Below are positions 28,645 to 38,769 of a stretch of 64,000 nt of DNA, piece by piece (position 1 is the first letter of the stretch; every line of letters starts with the position of its first letter). The DNA comes from an uncultured Aquimarina sp. Its GTDB lineage: Bacteria > Bacteroidota > Bacteroidia > Flavobacteriales > Flavobacteriaceae. The notes below the pieces were generated by a model, which ran no database searches, was not told where the DNA came from, and saw only the letters and a program-made list of their open reading frames with translations. The stretch is taken from positions 44,690-108,689 of the forward strand of contig CANMKK010000018.1 in the NCBI GenBank assembly GCA_947498455.1, read 5' to 3'. Both the position numbers and the translations under genes were made by a program.

Positions 28645-30291
28645 ATGAGATTAATAATTTTTATTGCTATATCTATGTGCATGATTTCTTGTTCTAATAA
28701 GTATCAGGAAACAGTAAACTCAGAAGAAGATTATCCAATAATCCCGAAGCCAACCAAATTAACGATAACAAAAGGAGCTTTTCTCGTAAACCCTAAAACC
28801 CCTATAATTTGTGATTCCAGTTTGACCCAAGAAGGGAGATATATGGCAAAAATAATAGGTTCAGTTTCTAGTATAAGTATCAATAATGATACTACAGTCA
28901 CTACTCCTGGTGCTATTCATCTACTACTTGACCCAACTATTACTAATACAGAAGGTTATAAACTATCTATCAGTAACGACAACATACGTATTGACGGAAA
29001 AACGAATGCTGGTATTTTCTATGGCATACAATCCTTACGGCAATTATTGCCAGTGGCAATTGAGAACCCTAAAAGTAAAATAACGGAATTGATCATTCCG
29101 GCAGTAGAAATTGTGGATAGTCCCAGATATACCTATAGAGGGATGCATTTAGACGTAGGTCGTCATTTTTTCCCGGTAGCATCAGTTAAGAAATATATCG
29201 ATCTCATAGCAATGCATAAAATGAATACTTTTCATTGGCATCTAACAGAAGATCAGGGATGGAGAATTGAAATCAAAAAATACCCAAAACTAACTGAAGT
29301 CGGTGGTTTTAGAGAAGGAACCGCTATTGGCTTAGCCGGCTCTAGGAATGCCCCATATACGTATGACAATATCCGGTATGGTGGATTTTACACACAAGAA
29401 GAAATAAAAGAAGTCGTAGCATATGCCAAAGCAAGGCATATTACCATAATTCCGGAAATAGAACTTCCGGGGCATTCGCTGGCAGCTTTGGCTGCATACC
29501 CTCAATTCGGAAATACAGGTGGCCCGTACGAAGTGGCAAAAAGATGGGGGGTTTTTACAGAAATATATGCCCCAACAGAAGAAACATTCGGTTTCTTAGA
29601 GGATATCCTTACCGAAGTAATGGAGCTCTTTCCTAGTAAATATATCCATATTGGTGGAGATGAAGTACTAAAAAAAGAATGGGAAGAAAGTGCCTATGCT
29701 CAGGAATTAATAAAACGTGAAGGCCTTAAGGATGAACATGGATTACAAAGTTATTTTATAAGACGTATAGAAAAATTTGTAAACAGTAAGGGTAGGAATA
29801 TTATTGGCTGGGATGAAATTCTGGAAGGTGGATTAGCTCCCAATGCCACCGTAATGTCTTGGCGGGGGGTCAAAGGTGGGATTGCAGCCGCAAAACTGCA
29901 TCATCACGTGATTATGACACCGGGAACTCATTGTTACTTTGATTATTATCAGGTAGGAGAAGAAGGGCAAAAAAATGAACCCATTACTGGCAGCAAGAGA
30001 TTTACCACTGTAGAAAAAGTGTATTCTTACGAGCCCACTCCTGCAGAATTACCCCCTAAAGAAAGTAAATACATTCTAGGTGCACAAGGCAATGTATGGA
30101 CCGAGTACATGCCTACTTGGGATCGAGTAGAATATAAAGTATTACCAAGAATGACAGCACTATCAGAAGTTGTTTGGTCATCTAAAGAAAATAGAAACTG
30201 GGAAGATTTTCATATGCGCTTACAACATATCGCAAAACGATATGATTTACTTGGTCACAACTATGCAGCATATAGTATTAACAAAAAATAA
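28645..30291 (+). CDS. Lipoprotein beta-N-acetylhexosaminidase, GH20
   Basis: A 548-residue lipoprotein (lipobox MISC, Cys16). An N-terminal GH20b domain (about 30-145) precedes the TIM barrel, which starts YRGMHLDVGRHFFP and carries HWHLTEDQGWR and the catalytic pair Asp339-Glu340 in HIGGDEV. Asp339 positions the substrate acetamido group and Glu340 is the acid. Late motifs NVWTEY and RMTALSEVVW complete the active site. It removes terminal GlcNAc/GalNAc from chitooligosaccharides or glycans at the cell surface or in the periplasm. The chitin-binding-like protein at 38984 may act with it. The neighbour downstream is an AraC regulator that could control it. Confidence 0.93.
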   Translation: MRLIIFIAISMCMISCSNKYQETVNSEEDYPIIPKPTKLTITKGAFLVNPKTPIICDSSLTQEGRYMAKIIGSVSSISINNDTTVTTPGAIHLLLDPTITNTEGYKLSISNDNIRIDGKTNAGIFYGIQSLRQLLPVAIENPKSKITELIIPAVEIVDSPRYTYRGMHLDVGRHFFPVASVKKYIDLIAMHKMNTFHWHLTEDQGWRIEIKKYPKLTEVGGFREGTAIGLAGSRNAPYTYDNIRYGGFYTQEEIKEVVAYAKARHITIIPEIELPGHSLAALAAYPQFGNTGGPYEVAKRWGVFTEIYAPTEETFGFLEDILTEVMELFPSKYIHIGGDEVLKKEWEESAYAQELIKREGLKDEHGLQSYFIRRIEKFVNSKGRNIIGWDEILEGGLAPNATVMSWRGVKGGIAAAKLHHHVIMTPGTHCYFDYYQVGEEGQKNEPITGSKRFTTVEKVYSYEPTPAELPPKESKYILGAQGNVWTEYMPTWDRVEYKVLPRMTALSEVVWSSKENRNWEDFHMRLQHIAKRYDLLGHNYAAYSINKK

Positions 30292-30453
30292 TACATCCCC
30301 GCGAAAAAAAATAATAAGACGACATCATGAAATATACATGGAATTTTCTCTAAGATAAAATATGTAGAGAAACCCTATATTATAATGTACATACTTTGTA
30401 AAGTTAGATTTTCTAAGTTTATTTGTTCTCTATCTGTAGTAAGAATCCCATAA

Positions 30454-31608
30454 ATGGAATTAGTTCTGGATTTTGTTTTAATAGTAGGTTTTGTGATTAA
30501 CCTAACTATTCTAGTTGTATTATATAAAAACAAGCATAAAGGTTTTCATAAAAAGATCCTCTTTTTTATATTTTGTACCATACTCATAAGTATTATTCAC
30601 TCTTACGGCTTTTTACATAAAAATCAATTGCTTTTTTACAGCACTTTCATCATAGAAAATAGTATTACGGTATACTTTGGGCCTTTGCTTCTGTTGTATA
30701 TATATTCTATCTTTCTTCCTTCTAAAAATCTACTCCGTAAAAATGCTGTCCATTTTATTGTTCCATTTATGTACGTTCTGGTAATTTCAACTCCTTTGAT
30801 GATCAGCACATGGAATAAAGAATATCTTTTTAACTATCTGGAAGTTATATTTAATTATATCGATTTTATTAGTTTCTATTCTTTGGTTTATTGCTTTATA
30901 GGATTAAAAGTATTAAAGAGAGCTAATGTAATCATACACCATTATTATGGCAATACAGACAGTATCGATATTCAATGGATCAAAAAAGTACTACTAGGTA
31001 CTATTACAATCATTGGTATTAATTTTCTGTTTTTTTTAATCGAATTAATACTGGGGGAATTACCATGGAATCCATATTATTTAGTATCTGCATGCATTGC
31101 TATAACCATAGGATATCTTGGATATCAAGGGCTTTTTCAATCCAAAGTATTACTTCCTATCTTTTTGTTACAAGATCATTTTGTACTGAAAGAAGAACAT
31201 GCAGATCTTCCTATTTCTAACCAAACCAAAAAGTCTCGTAATTATCAGGAAGACGAAATGGAGGAATTGCAATCTGTACTGTATTCACTTATGGAACACA
31301 AAAAAGTGTACTTGGATCCTGATCTCTCATTGGCATCACTTGCTGAATTATTAACTATATCCGAAAAAAAGTTATCTACACTTCTTAATCAATACCTTAA
31401 CATCTCTTTCTATAACTATATCAATAACTACAGAGTAGAAGAAGTAAAAAAACAGATCCAAAATCCACATAACGCACAATATACTTTATTAGCTCTTGGC
31501 CTAGAAAGTGGTTTTAATTCTAAAGCGAGTTTTAATAGAATATTTAAAAATTTTACTGGTAATTCTCCATCAGAATATAAAAAACAGGTGTTACAGCAAG
31601 GTAAATAG
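30454..31608 (+). CDS. Membrane-bound AraC-family regulator
   Basis: A 384-residue protein with about seven hydrophobic segments in residues 1-225 and an AraC-type double helix-turn-helix at about 283-380 (LDPDLSLASLAELLTISEKK, then LESGFNSKASFNRIFKNFTG). The architecture equals 18022 and 44293. It sits 162 bases after the GH20 gene, so regulation of glycan use is a reasonable inference but is not shown. Confidence 0.85.
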   Translation: MELVLDFVLIVGFVINLTILVVLYKNKHKGFHKKILFFIFCTILISIIHSYGFLHKNQLLFYSTFIIENSITVYFGPLLLLYIYSIFLPSKNLLRKNAVHFIVPFMYVLVISTPLMISTWNKEYLFNYLEVIFNYIDFISFYSLVYCFIGLKVLKRANVIIHHYYGNTDSIDIQWIKKVLLGTITIIGINFLFFLIELILGELPWNPYYLVSACIAITIGYLGYQGLFQSKVLLPIFLLQDHFVLKEEHADLPISNQTKKSRNYQEDEMEELQSVLYSLMEHKKVYLDPDLSLASLAELLTISEKKLSTLLNQYLNISFYNYINNYRVEEVKKQIQNPHNAQYTLLALGLESGFNSKASFNRIFKNFTGNSPSEYKKQVLQQGK

Positions 31609-32300
31609 GTCTCAGATCTTCCATTGAGACGCATCAGATCATTATTTTATTTTTATTTGACAAGAGTTATTTTATTCCTATTGCTCAAAATTAACTCGGT
31701 CAAGAGAGCCTAGTACACACTATAAAAAAATATTGATATGAAAACATATTACTTTCTATACCTATTCAATAAAAAAACGAAACAATCAATCCAAAACAAG
31801 AGAAATAACATCACTATACCGCTATCAGTTTATCAATTTCGAACAAAGGTCTACAAGGAAACCTAACGAACATTAATCATTTAAACACCAATACATTAAC
31901 ACCTGTTTTTATTGATTAAAATTTATAAATCTCACCCATAATGTTTTGTATTCTTAGCTTTTATAACATTGATTTGTAACGGGAAAAAATTAGAAAAACA
32001 AAAAAGTAAGTAATGAAAAAGAAGAAGATTAAGTATCAGAAAAACAAGTTTACAAAAAAACTAAAGAGTCTTAAAGTCTTCTTCAACTAGAACTAAAAAG
32101 AATATATGTTTTAAAGAAAGTAAAACTTTGGATAAAAATATAAATCAATTTTTACTTTTTAAGAAACAGCATATTACTTTTAGAATACTTCTTTTAGAGC
32201 ATTAGGACACCAAGTCTACACTATCACTTTATCAGCCTTTTATATAGGATACTTTTATAAGTATATAAAAATTAATAAAACCCCATAAATATTGAACACC
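31609..32300. other. Gene-poor gap, nothing identified
   Basis: Almost 700 bases of AT-rich DNA. A 42-codon frame at 31738 (MKTYYFLYLF...) has no support beyond an ATG. I see no repeat family member, promoter box or hairpin of note. Confidence 0.4.
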
Positions 32301-32852
32301 ATGACTACACTTTTTATAGCTACATTAATGATACTATTGGCCGCTTTTAGTTATTATTTTATTGCATTTCAAGAACTCCAAAAAAAATATAAAGTTATTT
32401 TAGCTGAACAAAATACCAGTACCAATACATCGGTTTCATTGGAAAATCCCGCTGTATTTACCAAAGCAAATACGAGTGGCAGATTAAAAGATGCTATGAT
32501 TCAGAATCTTATGGATGGAATTGATAAACTAGAGGACGAAAAAGCTTTTCTACAACCCGATTTTGGTCTAGCTTATATAGCGAAAGCCCTGCAAAGCAAT
32601 ACTTCATATATCTCTAAAGTTATCAATACCCATAAGCAATGTACCTTTAAAGAATATGTCAATAAGTTACGTATCGAATATATTAGCAACCAATTAAAAG
32701 AAGACCCTATGCTTCTTAAGTATTCTATCCATCACATCGCATGCAGTATCGGATACGCAGATGCCTGTTCTTTTTCCAAAATTTTTAAAAGACATATGGG
32801 AATCACCCCATCTCATTATATAAAACAAATAAGACAATCTCCTAATCGGTAA
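32301..32852 (+). CDS. Single-pass membrane AraC-type protein, paralogue of 22467
   Basis: A 183-residue protein. The ATG at 32301 aligns with the start of the paralogue, so the TTG at 32292 is not used. It has one membrane helix (residues 2-23), the junction FSYYFIAFQELQKKYKVILAE, and a C-terminal AraC HTH (PDFGLAYIAKALQSNTSYIS, then IGYADACSFSKIFKRH). The HTH halves of the two paralogues are nearly identical, while the linker (about residues 36-60) has diverged, as expected if both bind similar DNA but meet different partners. It ends at a bidirectional hairpin. Confidence 0.8.
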   Translation: MTTLFIATLMILLAAFSYYFIAFQELQKKYKVILAEQNTSTNTSVSLENPAVFTKANTSGRLKDAMIQNLMDGIDKLEDEKAFLQPDFGLAYIAKALQSNTSYISKVINTHKQCTFKEYVNKLRIEYISNQLKEDPMLLKYSIHHIACSIGYADACSFSKIFKRHMGITPSHYIKQIRQSPNR

Positions 32853-32904
32853 ATACAAACAACAACTGGTATAATCTAGTTTTTTTAGATAGAAAACACT
32901 TATC

Positions 32905-32950
32905 TAAAAAAAAGCTTCGTATACATTACTAATGTACACAAAGCTTTTTA
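32905..32950. terminator. Bidirectional terminator between convergent genes
   Basis: The arms AAAAAGCTTCGTATACATT and AATGTACACAAAGCTTTTT pair with two mismatched positions. A/T tracts lie on both sides. It ends the AraC gene on the plus strand and the LRR gene on the minus strand. Confidence 0.75.
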
Positions 32951-32956
32951 AATTGT

Positions 32957-34042
32957 TTATTGTTTTAGGAAAATAGCCGATACTACTCCATCTCTGATTG
33001 GCACCGTTATAATATATTGTTGATTTGATGATAAATCCTGTATATCAATTCTTTGTTCTACATCATCAATATTTGAATTTGAAGATCTCGAAGGTTTTCC
33101 CTGATCATTAGGCGCGACTGTTTTTACCAATTGTCCAGAAAGTGTTCTAATGGTAATATTTCCAGTAATCACCACTCTTTGATGTCTCCTAATTAAGAAT
33201 ATATAATCACTAGCCGGATTAGGTGTTAATGAAAATAAAGTATAAAAAGCATTCGTATTAATATTGGCACTACAATCTGTATTTACAGTATAATCACTAT
33301 ATCCAGCTTCTGATTTTCTGTCTATTGCTTCTTGCACATACACATCATCAACACAAATAAACTCTAACTCTGGGCAATTAACATAAGTAACAGTACTAAA
33401 AGTAGTCGTAAAAGGTGGTTCTACTGTAGTTGCAAAAGGTTGGTTTGTTAAATATGCAAATTTTAAATTAGGATTATTCGAAAAACTTAGATGAGTTAGG
33501 TTACAATTTCTAACATCAAGGGACGATAGTAAATTACCTATTACGGATAATCCTTTGAGTTGTTTATTATTGCTAACATCTATACTCGTTAGTTTGTTAT
33601 ACTCTATATCAAATTCTTCTAATGATGTATTACTATCGATATTTATAGAAGATAACTCATTATTCGATACATATAAATTCTTCAATTTATCAAGATTATT
33701 AACGTTGATACTTGTCAATATATTCCCTCTAACATTTACATGTGTTAAGGCAGTATTTTGTGATAGATCAATAGTTTTAACCTTAGAATCAGGTATTGTA
33801 AGATGTGTTAGATTAGTGAAGTGCTCTATTCCGGATAAATTGGTTAGTAAACGACCATAATGGGTAATCCCAAAAGCACTTGTATTTTGTGCTTCCTGAA
33901 TAGTTATTTCTCCATCTCCATTCGCATCTGCAAATGACCGTACAATATCTTTAAATATAGGATCAGGAAAATCAATCTGACCAAAGGAAGAATTAAAAAT
34001 TCCTAAAGCAATTAGTGTAAAAAAGATGTTTTTTGTTTTCAT
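32957..34042 (-). CDS. Secreted leucine-rich-repeat protein with T9SS sorting domain
   Basis: A 361-residue protein. It has a signal peptide (ending SSFGQ), then an EF-hand-like loop DANGDGEITIQEA (residues 39-51) that could bind calcium. About seven LRR units of 20-22 residues follow (NLTHLTIPDSKVKTIDLSQN type). A C-terminal T9SS type A domain begins at FSLTPNPASDY. It should be exported across the outer membrane and attached or released, with an adhesion or binding role. Its 3' end is nearly identical to that of the next gene upstream. Confidence 0.85.
   Translation of the reverse strand: MKTKNIFFTLIALGIFNSSFGQIDFPDPIFKDIVRSFADANGDGEITIQEAQNTSAFGITHYGRLLTNLSGIEHFTNLTHLTIPDSKVKTIDLSQNTALTHVNVRGNILTSINVNNLDKLKNLYVSNNELSSINIDSNTSLEEFDIEYNKLTSIDVSNNKQLKGLSVIGNLLSSLDVRNCNLTHLSFSNNPNLKFAYLTNQPFATTVEPPFTTTFSTVTYVNCPELEFICVDDVYVQEAIDRKSEAGYSDYTVNTDCSANINTNAFYTLFSLTPNPASDYIFLIRRHQRVVITGNITIRTLSGQLVKTVAPNDQGKPSRSSNSNIDDVEQRIDIQDLSSNQQYIITVPIRDGVVSAIFLKQ
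32969..33249 (-). repeat. 281-bp near-identical 3' segment, copy 1
   Basis: It matches 34292-34572 with six mismatches by direct reading (about 98% identity) and no gap. It covers the T9SS sorting domain of the LRR gene, while the LRR regions of the two genes are much more diverged. Confidence 0.9.
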
Positions 34043-34279
34043 TTCTAAAATTATTTAAGTGTTTACATTTTTATTTTTTAAAAGTTTATTTTTTGAAAAA
34101 TGAGTTTACATTGGTAATAATTACAATAAGAAATCTTTTTTTTAGATAGTAAATTCTGCAAATTAAAAAGCTGTAATAGTGTAATTATGGTATACTCATT
34201 ATTGAATCTTCAAAAGGTTTACATTCTAAGTGTTATACCAGTTATTATATGAAATGGTATTAACTTGCAATTATTCGCT

Positions 34280-35476
34280 CTAATTTTTTAAGAAAATGGC
34301 CGATACTACTCCATCTCTGATTGGCACCGTTATAATATATTGTTGATTCGATGATAAATCCTGTATATCAATTCTTTGTTCTACATCATCAATACTTAAA
34401 TTTGAAGATCTCGAAGGTTTTCCCTGATCATTAGGCGCAACTGTTTTTACCAATTGTCCAGAAAGTGTTCTAATGGTAATATTTCCAGTAATCACCTCTC
34501 TTTGATGTCTCCTAATTAAGAATATATAATCACTAGCCGGATTAGGTGTTAATGAAAATAAAGTATAAAAAGTATTGCTGGTAGGTATTGCATTACAATC
34601 CGTACTAACCGTGCTTTGCGGGTATTTGCTTGTAATATAATTTTCTATATCATTAAAAAATGAAACAGGGTTTACACAAACAAAGTTTAAATTAGGGCAA
34701 TTATCAATATCAACCTCAAAGTCAGTAAAACTATTATATAAGTTATGGTTTCCTATCAAGAAAATGTTTTTTAAATTAGGGTTATTAAAAGCGTGCAATT
34801 GTTCTAATCTGTTGTTTCTAACATCGATCTCAGTAAGAAGGTTATCTTGGACTTGTAAATATTGAAGATTCGTATTCGTTGTTAAGTCCAACTGACTAAT
34901 CTTATTGTTCCATCCCTGAATAGCCATTAATGATGTAGCATTTGCTGTATTAATAGATGTTAATTGATTATTAATTGCAACTAGAACTGATAAATTAGTA
35001 TGATTACTGACATCCAAATGAGAAAGTTTATTATTATCTACATGCAACCCTTCTAACTTTACATTATTGGAAAGATTAATAGTAGTCAATTGGTTATAAT
35101 TAACCGTTAAATATTTAAGTTCTGTATTGTTCTGAAGATTGATACTAGTTAATTGGTTATTAGATATGTTTAAATGTTCTAACTTAAGATTATGACTAAA
35201 ATCTACAGTTGTTAAATTATTATAATTAAGACCTAAGGTTTTTAAGTTGATAAAATGTTCAATTCCTGTAAGATCTGTTATGTTTTTATGATGATAGTTT
35301 CCTATATAAACAACATTTTTGGCTTCTTGGATACTAATTTCGCCATCTCCATTCGTGTCATAACCTTTGACTAGTTCGCTTTTAAAATTCAGATCAGGAA
35401 TGGTAATATTCTGACCAAAGGAAGTTCCAAAGCATCCTAAAAAAATAAGTGTAAAAAAATTGTGTTTCGTTTTCAT
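34280..35476 (-). CDS. Secreted leucine-rich-repeat protein with T9SS sorting domain, tandem paralogue
   Basis: A 398-residue protein with the same order as its neighbour: signal peptide (ending TSFGQ), EF-hand-like DTNGDGEISIQEA, eight to nine LRR units with NNQLTSINL consensus, and a T9SS type A domain from FSLTPNPASDY. The LRR block is longer by about one to two units. The sorting domains differ at only four positions in about 95 residues. It presumably has the same location but different ligands. The two genes lie 237 bases apart and may share a transcript from upstream of 35476. Confidence 0.85.
   Translation of the reverse strand: MKTKHNFFTLIFLGCFGTSFGQNITIPDLNFKSELVKGYDTNGDGEISIQEAKNVVYIGNYHHKNITDLTGIEHFINLKTLGLNYNNLTTVDFSHNLKLEHLNISNNQLTSINLQNNTELKYLTVNYNQLTTINLSNNVKLEGLHVDNNKLSHLDVSNHTNLSVLVAINNQLTSINTANATSLMAIQGWNNKISQLDLTTNTNLQYLQVQDNLLTEIDVRNNRLEQLHAFNNPNLKNIFLIGNHNLYNSFTDFEVDIDNCPNLNFVCVNPVSFFNDIENYITSKYPQSTVSTDCNAIPTSNTFYTLFSLTPNPASDYIFLIRRHQREVITGNITIRTLSGQLVKTVAPNDQGKPSRSSNLSIDDVEQRIDIQDLSSNQQYIITVPIRDGVVSAIFLKN
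34292..34572 (-). repeat. 281-bp near-identical 3' segment, copy 2
   Basis: Partner of 32969-33249. The match begins about 12 bases inside the stop codon and ends abruptly where the two proteins diverge (after FYTLFSL on the protein side). Confidence 0.9.
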
Positions 35477-35790
35477 GAGTAATATACATTAAGGGTGTTT
35501 CTATTTTTTCTAAAAGTTCAGTTTGTTAAAGTGAGATAACGAATAACTTTATTTGGAATAAAGTTTACTAATCGGGTAATTGTAAATAACAAACCTTTCG
35601 AGAGCAAAATTATTTAGGACAGTTATAATTAAAAAGAAGATGCCTTGTCCGTTCATAAACGGACTATTATTTTACACATAAACAACTGATTACAAGCGAT
35701 ATAAAAAACACCTCATACATCCATATCCCCAAAATTGCTGTACTCAACTTCTGGATATTCCTTTTTTGAGCCTCTTTATTTGATTAGAAT

Positions 35791-35953
35791 TATACGATTT
35801 ACGGATAAGAAGTTCGTATAAATAATTTGAATTATTTTGTGCTAGATTAAGGCATAAAATTAAAGAATAGTAGTAGCTATTGTTCAATTTTATAACGCAG
35901 ATATAGTGCAAAAGAAACGAACTATATGCGAAAGTTTTATACGTAAATCGTAT
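35791..35953. mobile_element. MITE-like element, copy 2 (best preserved)
   Basis: A 163-bp element. The left end TATACGATTTACGGATAAG and the inverted right end (rc of ACGTAAATCGTA) match over about 30 positions with roughly six differences. The element is flanked by TTA/TA-like bases, compatible with a TA target. No coding frame. It lies in the otherwise empty stretch 35477-36448 upstream of the phosphoesterase gene. Confidence 0.7.
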
Positions 35954-36448
35954 TACATTAAACTTATGGAAACCCGTTTATCCATATGGAAGTATCTCAA
36001 ATAATTAACCAGAACAAAGCAATATGTCTAAATCAAAGTAATATTCAAAAAATTACTAAATTTTACCTCCTCATAATCATTTTATGAGCTTTACAACCCT
36101 GTTACCAGCCTCTTAAACAGTGTACTGGAATAAAAAAAACTCATAAAAAAACCTTCAAATAGTATCTTAATTTTAAGATTCAGTGCATAAGCGTAGTTGT
36201 TTTCTTTATATATTTCTTTTCAAGTGTCAATAAAATAACCAATGATATCAGATCCTACTAGTATCATAACAGGTAGAAATACCCTTTTATGCTTACATAA
36301 TTTTCCATTATTTTATGGTTGAATACCTAATGTGCTATAGTAAGAAATAAATCTGAGAAGAAACTAGTAAAACATTACTGCTTTGAGATTTTTTCCCTCA
36401 ATTAAAATAGGATATTTATAAACAATTAAAACCTATCAACATTCTCCT

Positions 36449-38494
36449 ATGAAAAAGCCTTTTGACCGTATAATAACTGTAATGTTTGAGAATCAATATC
36501 GAAGTTATGTGATTCAAAATCCATTTTTAAAAAAACTTGCTGCCGCTGGAGCGGATATGACCAATTATTTTGGAGCATTTCATCCTTCTCAAACCAATTA
36601 TCTGGCATCTCTTGCTGGAGAGATCTGTGGCGTTACCAATGACACTCCACCAGAAATACCTCTGATGCAAGAAACATTAGTAGATTTATTAGAAGCTAAA
36701 AACATATCATGGAAAGCATATATGGAAGCTTACCCCAATGAGCCATGGAAAAAGATATGGGAACAACCCACATATCCTAAAGAAGAACAACCAATCAATC
36801 AATATCCTCCAAAAGAGGCTAAAGAACTATCTCGATACTACCGAAAACATAACGCATTTGCTTCTTTTCATAACATCCAAAAGGATAAAAACAAATGGAA
36901 TAAGATTGTGAGTGATCTTGATTTTTGGAAAGATGTTGCTAATCAATCTTTACCCGAGTATAGCTGGTTTACTCCCGATATCTGGAATGATGGGCATTAC
37001 TTATACAATACACATATAGATACGAATCCACGAACACAGTTAGTTCCACAATTATCAGCATGGTTAGAATACGTATTCTTAGGAAATATGGACACAGCAA
37101 ATATACAAGGTGGTTCTGCAACAGGTTTAACATCTTTAGGGTTAAATCTCGATATAGATTTATTACTAGTAGACCCTCAAAAAGCGTGGGCACAATCCAA
37201 TGTTCCGAAGGGAACGTTATTAGTAATTACCTTTGACGAAGCTGATTTTGATGCGGTAGGATACGATACCAATTATGATGGGCCTAATCAAATATATACC
37301 GTCCTCTTAGGAGATATGATTAAACCTAGTACAGTAATCCCTACTCCATATAACCATTATAATCTTATCCGAACGGTTGAGGAGAATTATCAATTAGGTT
37401 CACTCTATAAAAATGATTTTGGAGCAAATTGGTTTCACTTTCTTTGGGAAGAATCCTTTAGCTGGGGCACATCAATAGCTACTGATTTTTCTGTAGGTAA
37501 TGCCTTAGCAATAACCCATAACAAAGAAGAACAGCATATGGTTTTTTCTAATACATCTGGTGATTTATTTGATAGCACCCTTAGTGTTTCTGGCTGGAGT
37601 CAACCCCAAAAAATAGATATCAATACCCAGGGGGCTATTGCCATAACTTCGATAGATAACTCCGACGTTTTGGTGTATACAAAAACGAATGGCACGTTGC
37701 AATTAATAACCTATGATACTATTCAAGGGAAATGGTCTGCCCCGATATCTTTAGAACAACAAACAGCAGGAAGCTTTGCCTTGACCACATATTACGATAT
37801 GGTAAATTCTAAAAATAATTTAATGCTATGTTGGGTATCATCAGATGGTTATATCCAATCTATGCAAGGTAATGTTTCGGGTTTTTCTAATACTGTAGTC
37901 CCTGTAGGTCAGTTAACAGATGGACCAATGACATTAGGGCAAGTTGGTGCTTCTCTTTTTCTGGTGTATAAAGAACGGAATACTAGAAAAATGCGCATGA
38001 CTTCTTATAATGTTGGATCTTTTAACTCTTTTGATGCACTTGATTTTCAAGGAAACCCTGCACCAGAAAATAATACTTCATTACATAAATGGTCCGTTAC
38101 TGACTATCTGGTAGGAAGTTTTTCAAAAAAAATGGGAGCCTTAGCAAATGAGTATCAAAACTTAGGACACATGACAATGGCAACAGTTTCTGGAGAAATG
38201 CATTTAGTACATAGAGGAGGGTATGCAGACCTATCTAATGCCTATACAGAAGTTTTTGGGCTTACAGGGATTTATACCGCAGCTAATCAACTCACAAATG
38301 GGTATGGAACCCTCGATCAAGCCGGGTGGACAAAAGAACAAGAAATGGACGGAGTTATTATTGATCCTACCAGTCCAATTTCTATTTGCTCTGATAATAA
38401 AATTTTAACCCTTGTATGGGCAGATTCGAAAAGTAAAACCATAAAATATAGACTAGGAAAGTATTGTACAAATAGAAATGACCTTAAAAAGTAA
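36449..38494 (+). CDS. Phosphoesterase (phospholipase C/acid phosphatase type) with propeller-like C-terminus
   Basis: A 681-residue protein. Residues 1-335 are the PF04185-type phosphoesterase: metal ligands in MFENQYRS near the start, HPSQTNYLASLAG, ITFDEADFD, and a late YNHYNLIRTVEENY. Residues 345-675 form a repeated beta pattern (AITHNKEEQHMVFSNTSGD..., VLVYTKTNGTLQLITYD..., LCWVSSDGYIQSM), resembling a lectin-type beta propeller. No signal peptide, lipobox or sorting domain is visible, which is odd for a family that is usually exported. The start is clear because the catalytic domain begins at residue 7. Cytoplasmic function or a non-classical export route remain open. Confidence 0.8.
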   Translation: MKKPFDRIITVMFENQYRSYVIQNPFLKKLAAAGADMTNYFGAFHPSQTNYLASLAGEICGVTNDTPPEIPLMQETLVDLLEAKNISWKAYMEAYPNEPWKKIWEQPTYPKEEQPINQYPPKEAKELSRYYRKHNAFASFHNIQKDKNKWNKIVSDLDFWKDVANQSLPEYSWFTPDIWNDGHYLYNTHIDTNPRTQLVPQLSAWLEYVFLGNMDTANIQGGSATGLTSLGLNLDIDLLLVDPQKAWAQSNVPKGTLLVITFDEADFDAVGYDTNYDGPNQIYTVLLGDMIKPSTVIPTPYNHYNLIRTVEENYQLGSLYKNDFGANWFHFLWEESFSWGTSIATDFSVGNALAITHNKEEQHMVFSNTSGDLFDSTLSVSGWSQPQKIDINTQGAIAITSIDNSDVLVYTKTNGTLQLITYDTIQGKWSAPISLEQQTAGSFALTTYYDMVNSKNNLMLCWVSSDGYIQSMQGNVSGFSNTVVPVGQLTDGPMTLGQVGASLFLVYKERNTRKMRMTSYNVGSFNSFDALDFQGNPAPENNTSLHKWSVTDYLVGSFSKKMGALANEYQNLGHMTMATVSGEMHLVHRGGYADLSNAYTEVFGLTGIYTAANQLTNGYGTLDQAGWTKEQEMDGVIIDPTSPISICSDNKILTLVWADSKSKTIKYRLGKYCTNRNDLKK

Positions 38495-38587
38495 GATGGA
38501 TCAGATTGGTAATCCTCCTTTTCTAAATCATTTTGACCCTAAAATCTCTTATAAATTTCACTTTACATATATCCCCGTTCATTAACA

Positions 38588-38628
38588 TCCGAAACTTTTG
38601 AATCAAGATCGCTACGCAGCTAGGGACA
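38588..38628 (-). repeat. Dispersed repeat family 4, inverted copy
   Basis: On the minus strand it reads GCGATCTTGATTCAAAA then GTTTCGGATG, matching the plus strand at 40229-40266. A further degenerate relative is at 46262-46318. Its meaning is unknown. Confidence 0.5.
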
Positions 38629-38769
38629 AAAATCAAGACAGAATGAATATTAGTATATTAATTTCAAGAAATAGATCTCTACAAAAAGCTTTCGGATAGT
38701 TGTGACATCAGTTCTATAATTGTAATAGCAAGAAGTTTCAATATATTTTACAAAGAAGAATTGGCACTA

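Noticed and set aside
28886..29083. 65-codon frame inside the GH20 gene
   Set aside because: Out-of-frame shadow of the hexosaminidase coding region.
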